Source of the DNA: Pseudomonas vancouverensis
GTDB taxonomy: Bacteria > Pseudomonadota > Gammaproteobacteria > Pseudomonadales > Pseudomonadaceae
Length of the DNA stretch: 64,000 bases
NCBI RefSeq assembly: GCF_004348895.1
Contig: NZ_RRZK01000035.1
Span: forward strand, 124,001 to 188,000
Direction of reading: 5' to 3'
Shown piece by piece: positions 15,838-25,745 of the stretch. The notes beneath the pieces were generated by a model that worked only from the letters and a program-made list of their open reading frames with translations, was not told where the DNA came from and did no database searches. The translations under genes and the position numbers were made by a program. Within the stretch, counting starts at the first letter, position 1. Every line of letters starts with the position of its first letter.

Positions 15838-18006
15838 ATGAGCACGTTCAATCCGCTTTCGCGTCGAGGTTTTCTCAAGGGCAGTGCCGTGCTGGGTGGC
15901 GGGCTGGTGGTGGCGTTCGTCATACCGGGCGGTCATCGCTTTGCCATGGGCGCGGACGACCAGGGCAATGTGTTCGCGCCGAATGCGTTCCTGCGCATTG
16001 GCAATGACAACAACGTCACCGTGCTGCTCGGGCATTCGGAGATGGGCCAGGGCATCTGGACGGGCCTGACCATGCTGATCGCCGAAGAACTGGATGCCGA
16101 CTGGACGAACATTCGCGTCGAGCATTCGCCGGCCTCAGCCAAGGATTACGGCCTGGCCGGGTTCGGCGGCATGCAAATCACCGGCGGTTCGACCTCGACC
16201 TGGATGGAGTTTGACCGTTATCGCCAGGCGGGCGCGATGGCTCGGCTGATGCTGATCGAAGCCGCGGCCAAGCGTTTCAATGTCGCGCCCTCAGCGATTC
16301 ATACGGAATCTGGTGTGGTGATCGCCGGCGACCAGCGCGCCACTTATGGCGAGCTGGCCGACGAGGCGGGGCAGTTGCCTGCACCGGACCCGGCGTCGAT
16401 CCAGCTCAAGGCGCCGAAAGACTGGCGGCTGATCGGCAAGCCCACACCGCGTCTGGACACCCCGGAGAAAATCACCGGTCGGGCGAAGTTCGGCTTGGAT
16501 GTGCAGTTCGACGGACTGATGACCGCCATGGTTGCCCGCTCGCCGACCTTTGGCGGCAGCGTCAAATCCTTCGAGGGCGCCGAAGCCCTGGCGATACCGG
16601 GTGTGCACAAAGTGGTACAGGTGCCCACCGGCATTGCGGTGATCGCCGATCATTACTGGGCGGCGAAGCTGGGCCGCGATGCGCTGAAAATCGACTGGGA
16701 CAAAGGCCCCAATGCCGGACTCGACAGTCACACCCTGCTGGAATCCTTCCGCAAACTGGCAGCCACGCCGGGGATGAACGCCGGGCAGACGGGGGATACC
16801 CAGGCGGCGCTGGCCAAAGCAGCGAAAGTCATCGACGTCGAATACAGCGTGCCTTACCTGGCCCATGCGCCGATGGAGCCGCTCAACTGCACGGTGAGCA
16901 TCAGCAAGGACAAGTGCGAAATCTGGACCGGTACTCAGTTCCAGACCCTCGATCAAATGATCGCCGGGAAAATCACCGGTCTCAAACCCGAGCAGGTGGT
17001 CATTCACACCGAATTTCTCGGCGGTGGTTTCGGCCGTCGGGCCAATCCCACCTCGGACTTCGTCAGCGAGGCGGTCTATGTCGCCAAGGCGGCGGGCGGA
17101 CCGGTGAAAACGGTGTGGGCGCGTGAGGATGATGTCCGTGGTGGCTATTACCGTTCGGCCTTCCTGCACCATGCGCGGATCGGCCTGGACGCGGAGGGCA
17201 TGCCCTTGGCCTGGAAACATGTGATGGTCGGCCAGTCGATCATGGCCGGTACCTCCCTCGAAGCGGCCATGGTCAAGGACGGTATCGACAAGACCTCTGT
17301 TGAGGGCGTTGCTGACAGTCCCTATCTCGAAGGTCTGGGCAATCACCAGATCGAACTGCACTCACCGAAGACCGGGATCAACGTGCTGTGGCTGCGCTCG
17401 GTGGGGCACAGCCACACGGCGTTCGTCATGGAGTCGTTGATCGATGAACTGGCCACGGCCGCCGGCAAGGACCCGGTCGAATACCGCAGAACCTTGCTCA
17501 AGGAGCACCCGCGCCACCTTGGGGTGCTCAACCTGGCGGTGGAGAAGGCCAACTGGAAGGCGCCGCTGCCCGACGGCCACGCGCTGGGCGTGGCGGTGCA
17601 TGAGTCGTTCGGCAGTTTTGTCGCCCAGGTGGCCGAAGTGTCCCAGGACAACCTGGCGATTCGGGTGCATCGAGTGGTCTGTGCGGTGGATTGCGGCATC
17701 GCGGTCAATCCCCAGAGCATCGCCGCGCAGATGGAATCGTGCATCACCTTCGGCCTGAGTTTTGCCTTGCACAGCAAGTTGACGATCAAGGACGGGCAAA
17801 CGGTGCAGTCCAACTATCACGACTATCAGGTGCTGCGGCTGAACGAAATGCCGGTGGTCGAAGTACACATCATGCCCAGCAGCGACAAACCCGGTGGCAT
17901 CGGTGAGGCAGGGGTGCCACCGACGGCGCCGGCGGTGGCCAATGCGGTGTTCGCCTTGACCGGGCAGCGCCTGCGCGAACTGCCCTTGCAGTTGTCGGGG
18001 GTGTGA
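15838..18006 (+). CDS. iorB: Molybdenum hydroxylase, molybdopterin large subunit (IorB-like)
   Basis: A 722-residue molybdopterin-cytosine-dinucleotide subunit of the xanthine dehydrogenase superfamily, IorB branch. A twin-arginine signal (SRRGFLKG, residues 8-16, then a hydrophobic stretch) sends the folded complex to the periplasm. Cofactor and active-site regions include LGHSEMGQGIWTGL, FLGGGFGRR and the C-terminal GGIGEAGVPPTAPAV with the base glutamate. The named activity hydroxylates isoquinoline, but many members oxidise aldehydes or other heterocycles, so the substrate is unknown. One base separates it from the cytochrome gene. Confidence 0.9.
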   Translation: MSTFNPLSRRGFLKGSAVLGGGLVVAFVIPGGHRFAMGADDQGNVFAPNAFLRIGNDNNVTVLLGHSEMGQGIWTGLTMLIAEELDADWTNIRVEHSPASAKDYGLAGFGGMQITGGSTSTWMEFDRYRQAGAMARLMLIEAAAKRFNVAPSAIHTESGVVIAGDQRATYGELADEAGQLPAPDPASIQLKAPKDWRLIGKPTPRLDTPEKITGRAKFGLDVQFDGLMTAMVARSPTFGGSVKSFEGAEALAIPGVHKVVQVPTGIAVIADHYWAAKLGRDALKIDWDKGPNAGLDSHTLLESFRKLAATPGMNAGQTGDTQAALAKAAKVIDVEYSVPYLAHAPMEPLNCTVSISKDKCEIWTGTQFQTLDQMIAGKITGLKPEQVVIHTEFLGGGFGRRANPTSDFVSEAVYVAKAAGGPVKTVWAREDDVRGGYYRSAFLHHARIGLDAEGMPLAWKHVMVGQSIMAGTSLEAAMVKDGIDKTSVEGVADSPYLEGLGNHQIELHSPKTGINVLWLRSVGHSHTAFVMESLIDELATAAGKDPVEYRRTLLKEHPRHLGVLNLAVEKANWKAPLPDGHALGVAVHESFGSFVAQVAEVSQDNLAIRVHRVVCAVDCGIAVNPQSIAAQMESCITFGLSFALHSKLTIKDGQTVQSNYHDYQVLRLNEMPVVEVHIMPSSDKPGGIGEAGVPPTAPAVANAVFALTGQRLRELPLQLSGV

Positions 18007-18007
18007 T

Positions 18008-18586
18008 ATGAAACGCCATCTGATCCTCGGTGCCGTGCTGTTGGTCGGGCTCGCCATCTACGCTTCGCATTTGTTCGCCGACGACCAGGACGCCCTGAAA
18101 GCCTTCGGCACCGTACAAAAAGTCTTCCAGAGCCCGCGCTGCCAGAATTGCCACATTCCGGGTGATTCGCCACTGCAATTCGACGCCGGGGTGCCCCATG
18201 CAATGAATGTCGTGCGCGGTATGGACGGCAAGGGTTCGGCGGGTTTGCCGTGTGCCACCTGTCACGCCGAGAGCAACCCGCCAGCCAGCTACGGTCCGCA
18301 TGCGCCACCCGGAGCGCCGCACTGGAGCTTGCCATCTGCCGCACACCGCATGGCCTGGATCGGCCTGCCTGCTGACAGGCTATGCGCGATGATCAAGGAT
18401 CGTTCGAGCAATGGCGACCGCGACTTTTCCGCACTGATCAAGCACGTCAGCGACGACAAACTGGTGCTATGGGGCTGGAATCCCGGGGGTGATCGGGCAC
18501 CGGTGCCGGTCCCCCACGATATCTTCGTCGCCCAGTTCAAGCTCTGGGCCGATGCAGGCGGGCCTTGCCCGGTGGCGGGTATCTGA
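18008..18586 (+). CDS. Diheme c-type cytochrome partner of the molybdenum hydroxylase
   Basis: A 192-residue protein with an N-terminal membrane anchor or signal (HLILGAVLLVGLAIYASHLF) and two heme-c sites, CQNCH at 45-49 and CATCH at 82-86. It follows iorB by one base and should carry electrons from the hydroxylase to the respiratory chain in the periplasm. The rest has no clear third heme. Its presence means the enzyme need not use oxygen or NAD directly. Confidence 0.87.
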   Translation: MKRHLILGAVLLVGLAIYASHLFADDQDALKAFGTVQKVFQSPRCQNCHIPGDSPLQFDAGVPHAMNVVRGMDGKGSAGLPCATCHAESNPPASYGPHAPPGAPHWSLPSAAHRMAWIGLPADRLCAMIKDRSSNGDRDFSALIKHVSDDKLVLWGWNPGGDRAPVPVPHDIFVAQFKLWADAGGPCPVAGI

Positions 18587-18657
18587 CCAGTGGCGGATCC
18601 ATAGGGAGTCAATGCGGCGCTGAGCGACTCTAACGTTCATGGCTGCCAAGGGAGTGA

Positions 18658-19242
18658 ATGATGTTGATGCCAGGTAAATCGTGCAGGACGGGTCTTCATG
18701 CAGACCCGTTGCTCACGCCTCAGCAGGCAAGGGAACGGTTGCGTGATCAGCTACGTCAGGCCGAGCAGGAGCTGGTGGGTGTGCAGATGGCGAGCATGGA
18801 TGAGTTGACGCTACTGTCCAATCGTCACGGCTTCACGGCACTGGCTCAGCTTGGGCTACAAACGTGCCGGGAGTTGGAAATTCCAGCCACGTTGCTGTAT
18901 TTCAAACTCGATGATTATCAGCGCATCACTGGTCTGTACGGTCATGCCGAGGGTGATGAGGCGCTGAAGACCTTTGCCGATGTGCTGCGCATCGCCTTTC
19001 GCGAAAATGATGTGGTGGGGCGGTTGAAGCGGGATTGCTTTGCGGTGCTGCTGACCGGCTCCAGTGCCGTGGAGATTGTTGCGATCCAGGCGCGGCTCAA
19101 GGAAATGCTCGAAGAGCGCAATGCAATGGCTCACCGCCGTTATGGGATTCGCTTCAGTGCAGGGCAGGTTGAGATCGACCCGCAGGAGAATCAGTCGGTG
19201 GAAGATTTGCTCGCCGAGGTGGAGCGGGTGCCCGGGCAATAG
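18658..19242 (+). CDS. Degenerate GGDEF-domain protein, likely c-di-GMP receptor not synthase
   Basis: A 194-residue soluble protein: about 45 residues of helical N-terminus, then one GGDEF fold (MDELTLLSNRHGF ... GHAEGDEALK). The signature position reads KRDCF (124-128) instead of GGDEF, and the first metal-binding aspartate of the usual DxDxFK is lysine in FKLDDYQ. It therefore should not make c-di-GMP. Yet RxxD (REND, 115-118), exactly five residues before the signature, matches the c-di-GMP-binding inhibitory site. There is no sensory or membrane segment. ATGs at 18658, 18661 and 18667 are all possible; GGAG spacing favours 18661. Confidence 0.85.
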   Translation: MMLMPGKSCRTGLHADPLLTPQQARERLRDQLRQAEQELVGVQMASMDELTLLSNRHGFTALAQLGLQTCRELEIPATLLYFKLDDYQRITGLYGHAEGDEALKTFADVLRIAFRENDVVGRLKRDCFAVLLTGSSAVEIVAIQARLKEMLEERNAMAHRRYGIRFSAGQVEIDPQENQSVEDLLAEVERVPGQ

Positions 19243-19264
19243 TGCAATGTGTTTCGACGGGCCT

Positions 19265-19290
19265 CATCGCGAGCAAGCTCGCTCCCACAG
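19265..19290. repeat. Single REP element
   Basis: One copy of TCGCGAGCAAGCTCGCTCCC followed by ACAG, between the GGDEF gene and the fabI terminator. No inverted partner is present. Confidence 0.85.
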
Positions 19291-19332
19291 GTTTATGCCT
19301 TGGCGTGCTCTGTCTGCGGTAATCCCAGGCAC

Positions 19333-19363
19333 AAAAAAACCCGCCAACACAGGCGGGTTTTTA
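19333..19363 (-). terminator. Rho-independent terminator after fabI (works in both directions)
   Basis: AAACCCGCC (19337-19345) and GGCGGGTTT (19352-19360) form a nine-base stem with a six-base loop, flanked by A runs on one side and T runs on the other. It ends the minus-strand npp-fabI transcript and can also stop the GGDEF transcript. Confidence 0.9.
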
Positions 19364-19378
19364 TTGGCGTATCGAAAA

Positions 19379-20173
19379 TTACTCTTCGATGCTGCCCATG
19401 GCCGTGGTGTTGAAGCCACCGTCCACGTACATGATTTCACCGCTGATGCCCGACGCCAGATCGGAGCACAGGAAGGCGCCGGCGTTGCCGACTTCTTCGA
19501 TGGTGACGTTGCGACGCAGCGGGGTTTGCGCTTCGTTGGCGGCCAGCATCTTGCGGAAGTTCTTGATACCGGAAGCCGCCAGGGTGCGGATCGGGCCGGC
19601 CGATACGCAGTTGACGCGGGTACCGTCCGGGCCCAGGGAACCGGCCAGGTAACGTACGCCAGCTTCCAGGGAAGCCTTGGCCATGCCCATGACGTTGTAG
19701 TTCGGCATGGTGCGCTCGGCGCCCAGGTACGACAGGGTCAGCAGGCTGCCGTTGCGGCCTTTCATCATTTCGCGACCGGCCTTGGCCAGGGCTACGAAGC
19801 TGTAGGCGCTGATATCGTGGGAGATGCGGAAACCTTCACGGGTGGTGGCTTCGGTGAAGTCGCCGTCCAGTTGGTCGCCCGGGGCGAAGCCGACGGAGTG
19901 CACGATGCAGTCCAGGCCGTCCCACTTCTTGCTCAGTGCTTCGAAGACCTGGGCGATTTCTTCATCGCTGGCCACGTCACACGGGAAGCACAGCTCAGGG
20001 CTCGAACCCCAGCCTTGGGCGAATTCTTCAACACGACCTTTCAGTTTGTCGTTCTGATAAGTGAAGGCAAGCTCAGCGCCCTCGCGATGCATGGCGGCAG
20101 CGATGCCGGATGCGATGGACAGCTTGCTGGCGACACCGACGATCAGTACGCGCTTACCGGCGAGAAAACCCAT
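19379..20173 (-). CDS. fabI: Enoyl-ACP reductase (NADH), FabI
   Basis: A 264-residue short-chain dehydrogenase-type enzyme that reduces trans-2-enoyl-ACP in the last step of each fatty-acid elongation cycle. FabI-specific motifs are the start MGFLAGKRVLIVGVASKLSI and the catalytic region YLGAERTMPNYNVMGMAK with the Tyr-x6-Lys pair. The length equals the family norm. It is the triclosan target. The ATG at 20173 has GAGGAG nearby; it follows the transporter ATPase gene by 19 bases, so it is probably read through from the npp operon as well as from its own promoter. Confidence 0.96.
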   Translation of the reverse strand: MGFLAGKRVLIVGVASKLSIASGIAAAMHREGAELAFTYQNDKLKGRVEEFAQGWGSSPELCFPCDVASDEEIAQVFEALSKKWDGLDCIVHSVGFAPGDQLDGDFTEATTREGFRISHDISAYSFVALAKAGREMMKGRNGSLLTLSYLGAERTMPNYNVMGMAKASLEAGVRYLAGSLGPDGTRVNCVSAGPIRTLAASGIKNFRKMLAANEAQTPLRRNVTIEEVGNAGAFLCSDLASGISGEIMYVDGGFNTTAMGSIEE

Positions 20174-20192
20174 GTGTTGCTCCTCTTTCAGG

Positions 20193-21803
<1,611 letters not shown>

Positions 21804-21804
21804 T

Positions 21805-22824
21805 TCACTTCCTCGGGTCGAAGGCATCGCGAGCGGACTCACCGATGAACACCAGCAAACTCAACATCAACGCCAGCACCGCAAAGGCGCTGATACCCAG
21901 CCACGGCGCCTGCAGGTTGGATTTTCCTTGCGCCACCAACTCACCCAGCGACGGGCTGCCGGCTGGCAAACCGAAGCCGAGGAAGTCCAGGGCGGTCAGG
22001 GTGCCGATGGCGCCGGTCAGGATGAACGGCATGAAGGTCATGGTCGAGACCATCGCGTTGGGCAGGATGTGGCGGAACATGATCGCACCATTCTGCATGC
22101 CCAGCGCGCGGGCGGCGCGCACGTATTCCAGGTTGCGCCCGCGCAGGAACTCGGCCCGCACCACGTCCACCAGGCTCATCCACGAAAACAGCAGCATGAT
22201 CCCCAGCAGCCACCAGAAGTTCGGCTGGACGAAGCTGGCGAGGATGATCAGCAGGTACAACACCGGCAGCCCGGACCAGATCTCCAGAAAACGCTGCCCG
22301 GCCAGGTCGACCCAGCCGCCATAGAAGCCCTGCAGGGCACCGGCGATCACACCGATGATCGAGCTGAGCACCGTCAGGGTCAGGGCAAAAAGCACCGAGA
22401 TGCGAAAACCATAGATCACCCGGGCCAGCACATCGCGTCCCTGGTCGTCGGTGCCCAGCAGGTTATCCGTTGAAGGCGGGGCAGGGGCCGGGACCCGCAG
22501 GTCGTAGTTGATGCTCTGGTAGCTGTAGGGGATCGGCGCCCACAACACCCAGGCGTCCTTGGCCTTGAGCAGTTCACGGATGTAGGGGCTTTTGTAGTTG
22601 GCTTCCAGCGGGAACTCGCCGCCGAAGGTGGTTTCCGGGTAGCGCTTGAGCGCCGGGAAGTACCAGTTGTTGTCGTAGTGCACCACCAGCGGCTTGTCGT
22701 TGGCGATCAATTCGGCGCCCAGGCTGGCACCGAACAGCACCAGGAACAGCCACAGCGACCACCAGCCACGCTTGTTGGCCTTGAACAGTTCGAAACGTCG
22801 GCGATTGAGCGGGGACAGGTTCAT
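21805..22824 (-). CDS. nppC: Peptide ABC transporter permease (NppC/YejE-like)
   Basis: A 339-residue inner-membrane permease of the DppC/OppC class with an N-terminal helix, a periplasmic loop (KPLVVHYDNNWYFP) and the permease core ending in the coupling segment around EYVRAARALGMQNGAIMFRH, which contacts the ATPase. The start MNLSPLNRRRFELFKANKRG at 22824 is typical of YejE. One base separates it from nppB. Confidence 0.92.
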   Translation of the reverse strand: MNLSPLNRRRFELFKANKRGWWSLWLFLVLFGASLGAELIANDKPLVVHYDNNWYFPALKRYPETTFGGEFPLEANYKSPYIRELLKAKDAWVLWAPIPYSYQSINYDLRVPAPAPPSTDNLLGTDDQGRDVLARVIYGFRISVLFALTLTVLSSIIGVIAGALQGFYGGWVDLAGQRFLEIWSGLPVLYLLIILASFVQPNFWWLLGIMLLFSWMSLVDVVRAEFLRGRNLEYVRAARALGMQNGAIMFRHILPNAMVSTMTFMPFILTGAIGTLTALDFLGFGLPAGSPSLGELVAQGKSNLQAPWLGISAFAVLALMLSLLVFIGESARDAFDPRK

Positions 22825-22825
22825 C

Positions 22826-23899
22826 TCAATGCTCCCGGCTTTCGAAGTCGATGCGCGGATCGACAAAGGTGTAGGTCAGGTCGCCGATCAGTTTCACCAC
22901 CAGCCCCAGCAGGGTGAAGATGAACAGGGTGCCGAACACCACCGGGTAATCGCGGTTGATCGCCGCTTCAAAACTCATCAAGCCGAGGCCGTCGAGGGAG
23001 AAGATGACTTCCACCAGCAACGAGCCGGTGAAAAAGATGCCGATGAAGGCCGAGGGAAAACCGGCGATCACAAGCAGCATCGCGTTGCGAAACACATGGC
23101 CATAGAGCACGCGGTGGTTGGTCAGGCCCTTGGCTTTTGCGGTGATCACATACTGTTTGTTGATCTCGTCGAGAAAGCTGTTCTTGGTCAGCAGGGTCAT
23201 GGTCGCGAAGTTGCCGATCACCAGGGCGGTCACCGGCAGCGCGAGGTGCCAGAAGTAGTCGAGTATCTTGCCGCCCAGGCTCAACTCGTCGAAGTTGTTC
23301 GAGGTCAGCCCGCGCAGCGGGAACCAGTCCAGGTAACTGCCGCCGGCGAACACCACGATCAACAGAATGGCAAACAGGAAGGCCGGGATCGCGTAGCCGA
23401 CGATGATCGCCGAGCTGGTCCAGACGTCGAAATGGCTGCCGTGCCGCGTCGCCTTGGCGATCCCCAGCGGGATCGACACCAGGTACATGATCAGGGTGCT
23501 CCACAGCCCGAGGGAAATCGACACCGGCATCTTTTCCTTGATCAGGTCGATGACCTTGGCGTCGCGGAAGAAGCTGTCGCCGAAATCCAGGGAAGCGTAG
23601 TTCTTGACCATGATCCACAAGCGTTCCGGCGCCGACTTGTCGAAACCGTACATGTGCTCGATTTCCTTGATCAGTGCAGGGTCCAGGCCCTGGGCGCCAC
23701 GATAGGCAGAGCCGGCGACCGAGACTTCCGCGCCGCCACCGGCGATGCGGCTGGTGGCGCCTTCGAAGCCTTCGAGCTTGGCGATCATCTGTTCCACAGG
23801 CCCGCCGGGTGCGGCCTGGATGATCACGAAGTTGATCAGCAGGATGCCGAACAGGGTTGGAATGATCAGCAGCAGTCGCCGAAAAATGTACGCCAGCAT
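22826..23899 (-). CDS. nppB: Peptide ABC transporter permease (NppB/YejB-like)
   Basis: A 357-residue inner-membrane permease of the DppB/OppB class. It begins with MLAYIFRRLLLIIPTLFGIL, has a long periplasmic loop that carries the YejB-type segment about GAQGLDPALIKEIEHMYGFD, and has the coupling region YVITAKAKGLTNHRVLYGHV. It forms the translocation channel with NppC. Four bases separate it from nppA2. Confidence 0.92.
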   Translation of the reverse strand: MLAYIFRRLLLIIPTLFGILLINFVIIQAAPGGPVEQMIAKLEGFEGATSRIAGGGAEVSVAGSAYRGAQGLDPALIKEIEHMYGFDKSAPERLWIMVKNYASLDFGDSFFRDAKVIDLIKEKMPVSISLGLWSTLIMYLVSIPLGIAKATRHGSHFDVWTSSAIIVGYAIPAFLFAILLIVVFAGGSYLDWFPLRGLTSNNFDELSLGGKILDYFWHLALPVTALVIGNFATMTLLTKNSFLDEINKQYVITAKAKGLTNHRVLYGHVFRNAMLLVIAGFPSAFIGIFFTGSLLVEVIFSLDGLGLMSFEAAINRDYPVVFGTLFIFTLLGLVVKLIGDLTYTFVDPRIDFESREH

Positions 23900-23903
23900 C
23901 TGA

Positions 23904-25745
23904 TTACTCCGTGTCCGCAGGATCGGCCTGCAGTTTGGTTTCGACTTCTATGGCCGGCGCGATGTCGGGCTTGACCCACCAGGTGGCGGTGCCGATGTCA
24001 TATTTTGGCGAGACCTTGGGGTGTCCTATGTGGTTCCAGTAGGCCACGCGCCAGGTCTTGATGTGCCAGTTGGGTATGACGTAATAGCCCCATTGCAGCA
24101 CGCGGTCCAGCGCGCGGGCATGGGCCACCAGGCTTTGACGTGAATCGGCGTTGATCAGTTGCTCGACCAGTTGATCAACCACCGGGTCCTTCAGGCCCAT
24201 GGAGTTGCGGCTGCCGGGCTTGTCGGCGGCGGCTGACATCCAGAATTCACGCTGCTCGTTACCCGGCGAGTTGGACTGCGGGAAGCTGCCGACGATCATG
24301 TCGAAGTCCCGCGAGCGCACGCGGTTGATGTACTGGGAAACGTCGACCCGGCGAATCACCAGGTCGATTCCCAGGTCACTCAGGTTGCGCTTGAAGGGCA
24401 GCAACACTCGCTCGAACTCGGTCTGGGCCAGCAGGAACTCGATGACCACCGGCTTGCCAGTGGCGTCGACCATTTTGTCGTCGACGATGCGCCAACCCGC
24501 TTCCTGCAGCAGTTGGTAGGCTTCCCGCTGCTGGGCGCGGATCATGCCGCTGCCGTCGGTGGTCGGGTTCTCGAAGGCTTCACTGAACACCTGTGCGGGC
24601 AACTGGCTGCGGAATGGGGCGAGCACCGCCAGCTGATCGGCGTCAGGCAGGCCGGTGGCAGCCATTTCCGAGTTTTCGAAGTAACTGCGGGTGCGTACGT
24701 AGGCGCTGTTGAACAGTTGCTTGTTGGTCCACTCGAAATCCAGCAGCAGTGACAGCGCCCGACGCACGCGCACATCCTGGAACACTGGACGGCGCAGGTT
24801 GTAGACGAAGCCTTGCATGCCGGTGGGGTTGCCGTTGGGGATCTGCTCCTTGATCAGGCGTCCCTCGGTGACCGCCGGAATGTTGTAGGCATTGGCCCAG
24901 TTCTTCGCGGTCATTTCCAGCCAATAGTCGAACTGCCCGGCCTTGAGGGCTTCCAGTGCCACGGTGTTGTCGCGGTAATAGTCGGTGGTCATCACGTCGA
25001 AGTTATAGAAACCACGGTTGACCGGCAGGTCCTTGCCCCAGTAGTCCTTGACCCGCTCGTAACGTACCAGGCGTCCGGCCTTGACCTGACTGACCTTGTA
25101 CGGGCCACTGCCCAACGGGATTTCCAGGTTGCCTTTGTTGAAGTCGCGGTTGGCCCACCAGTGCTTGGGCAGGACCGGCAACTGCCCAAGGATCAGCGGC
25201 AGTTCACGGTTGTTGCTGTGTTTGAACTTGAACAGCACGGTAAGCGGGTCTTCGGCGACCACTTCGGCCACATCGTTGTAGTAGCCGCGGTACATCGGTG
25301 CGCCATCCTTGGTCAGCATCTCGAAGCTGAACACCACGTCTTCGGCGCGAATCGGATGTCCATCATGGAAGCGTGCTTCCGGACGCAGGTAGAAACGTAC
25401 CCAGGCGTTATCCGGGGCCTTTTCGATCAGGCGGGCGATCAGGCCGTATTCGGTGAAGGGTTCGTCCAGGCCTTGCTTGGCCAGGGTGTCGTAGATCATG
25501 CCGATGTCGTCCGCCGGCACGCCCTTGCTGATGAACGGGTTGAGGCTGTCGAAGCCGCCGAAACCGGCCTGGCGGAAGGTGCCGCCCTTGGGCGCGTCCG
25601 GGTTGACGTAGTCGAAGTGCTTGAAATCGGCCGGGTACTTCGGCGGCTCGTTGTACAAGGTGACGGCGTGTTGCGGGGCGGCGCAGGCCAGCCCGGCGAA
25701 CAACAGGCCGCCGGCCTGCAGGAGCAGGGTGCGTAGGGCGGTCAT
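23904..25745 (-). CDS. nppA2: Peptide-binding protein NppA2/YejA-like (second of two)
   Basis: A 613-residue periplasmic binding protein of the SBP_bac_5 family with a signal peptide ending LACAAPQ. The mature part begins with the YejA-type NEPPKYPADFKHFDYVNPDA and PKGGTFRQAGFGGFDSLNPF. It delivers oligopeptides or peptidyl nucleosides to NppBC. Its ATG overlaps the stop of the upstream paralogue by four bases (ATGA), so the two binding proteins are translationally coupled. Confidence 0.92.
   Translation of the reverse strand: MTALRTLLLQAGGLLFAGLACAAPQHAVTLYNEPPKYPADFKHFDYVNPDAPKGGTFRQAGFGGFDSLNPFISKGVPADDIGMIYDTLAKQGLDEPFTEYGLIARLIEKAPDNAWVRFYLRPEARFHDGHPIRAEDVVFSFEMLTKDGAPMYRGYYNDVAEVVAEDPLTVLFKFKHSNNRELPLILGQLPVLPKHWWANRDFNKGNLEIPLGSGPYKVSQVKAGRLVRYERVKDYWGKDLPVNRGFYNFDVMTTDYYRDNTVALEALKAGQFDYWLEMTAKNWANAYNIPAVTEGRLIKEQIPNGNPTGMQGFVYNLRRPVFQDVRVRRALSLLLDFEWTNKQLFNSAYVRTRSYFENSEMAATGLPDADQLAVLAPFRSQLPAQVFSEAFENPTTDGSGMIRAQQREAYQLLQEAGWRIVDDKMVDATGKPVVIEFLLAQTEFERVLLPFKRNLSDLGIDLVIRRVDVSQYINRVRSRDFDMIVGSFPQSNSPGNEQREFWMSAAADKPGSRNSMGLKDPVVDQLVEQLINADSRQSLVAHARALDRVLQWGYYVIPNWHIKTWRVAYWNHIGHPKVSPKYDIGTATWWVKPDIAPAIEVETKLQADPADTE

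Noticed and set aside
18658..19242. Frameshift as the cause of the odd KRDCF signature
   Set aside because: The frame is intact on both sides, with the motifs DELTLLSNRHGF and GHAEGDEALK and the C-terminal part all in one frame, so these are substitutions.
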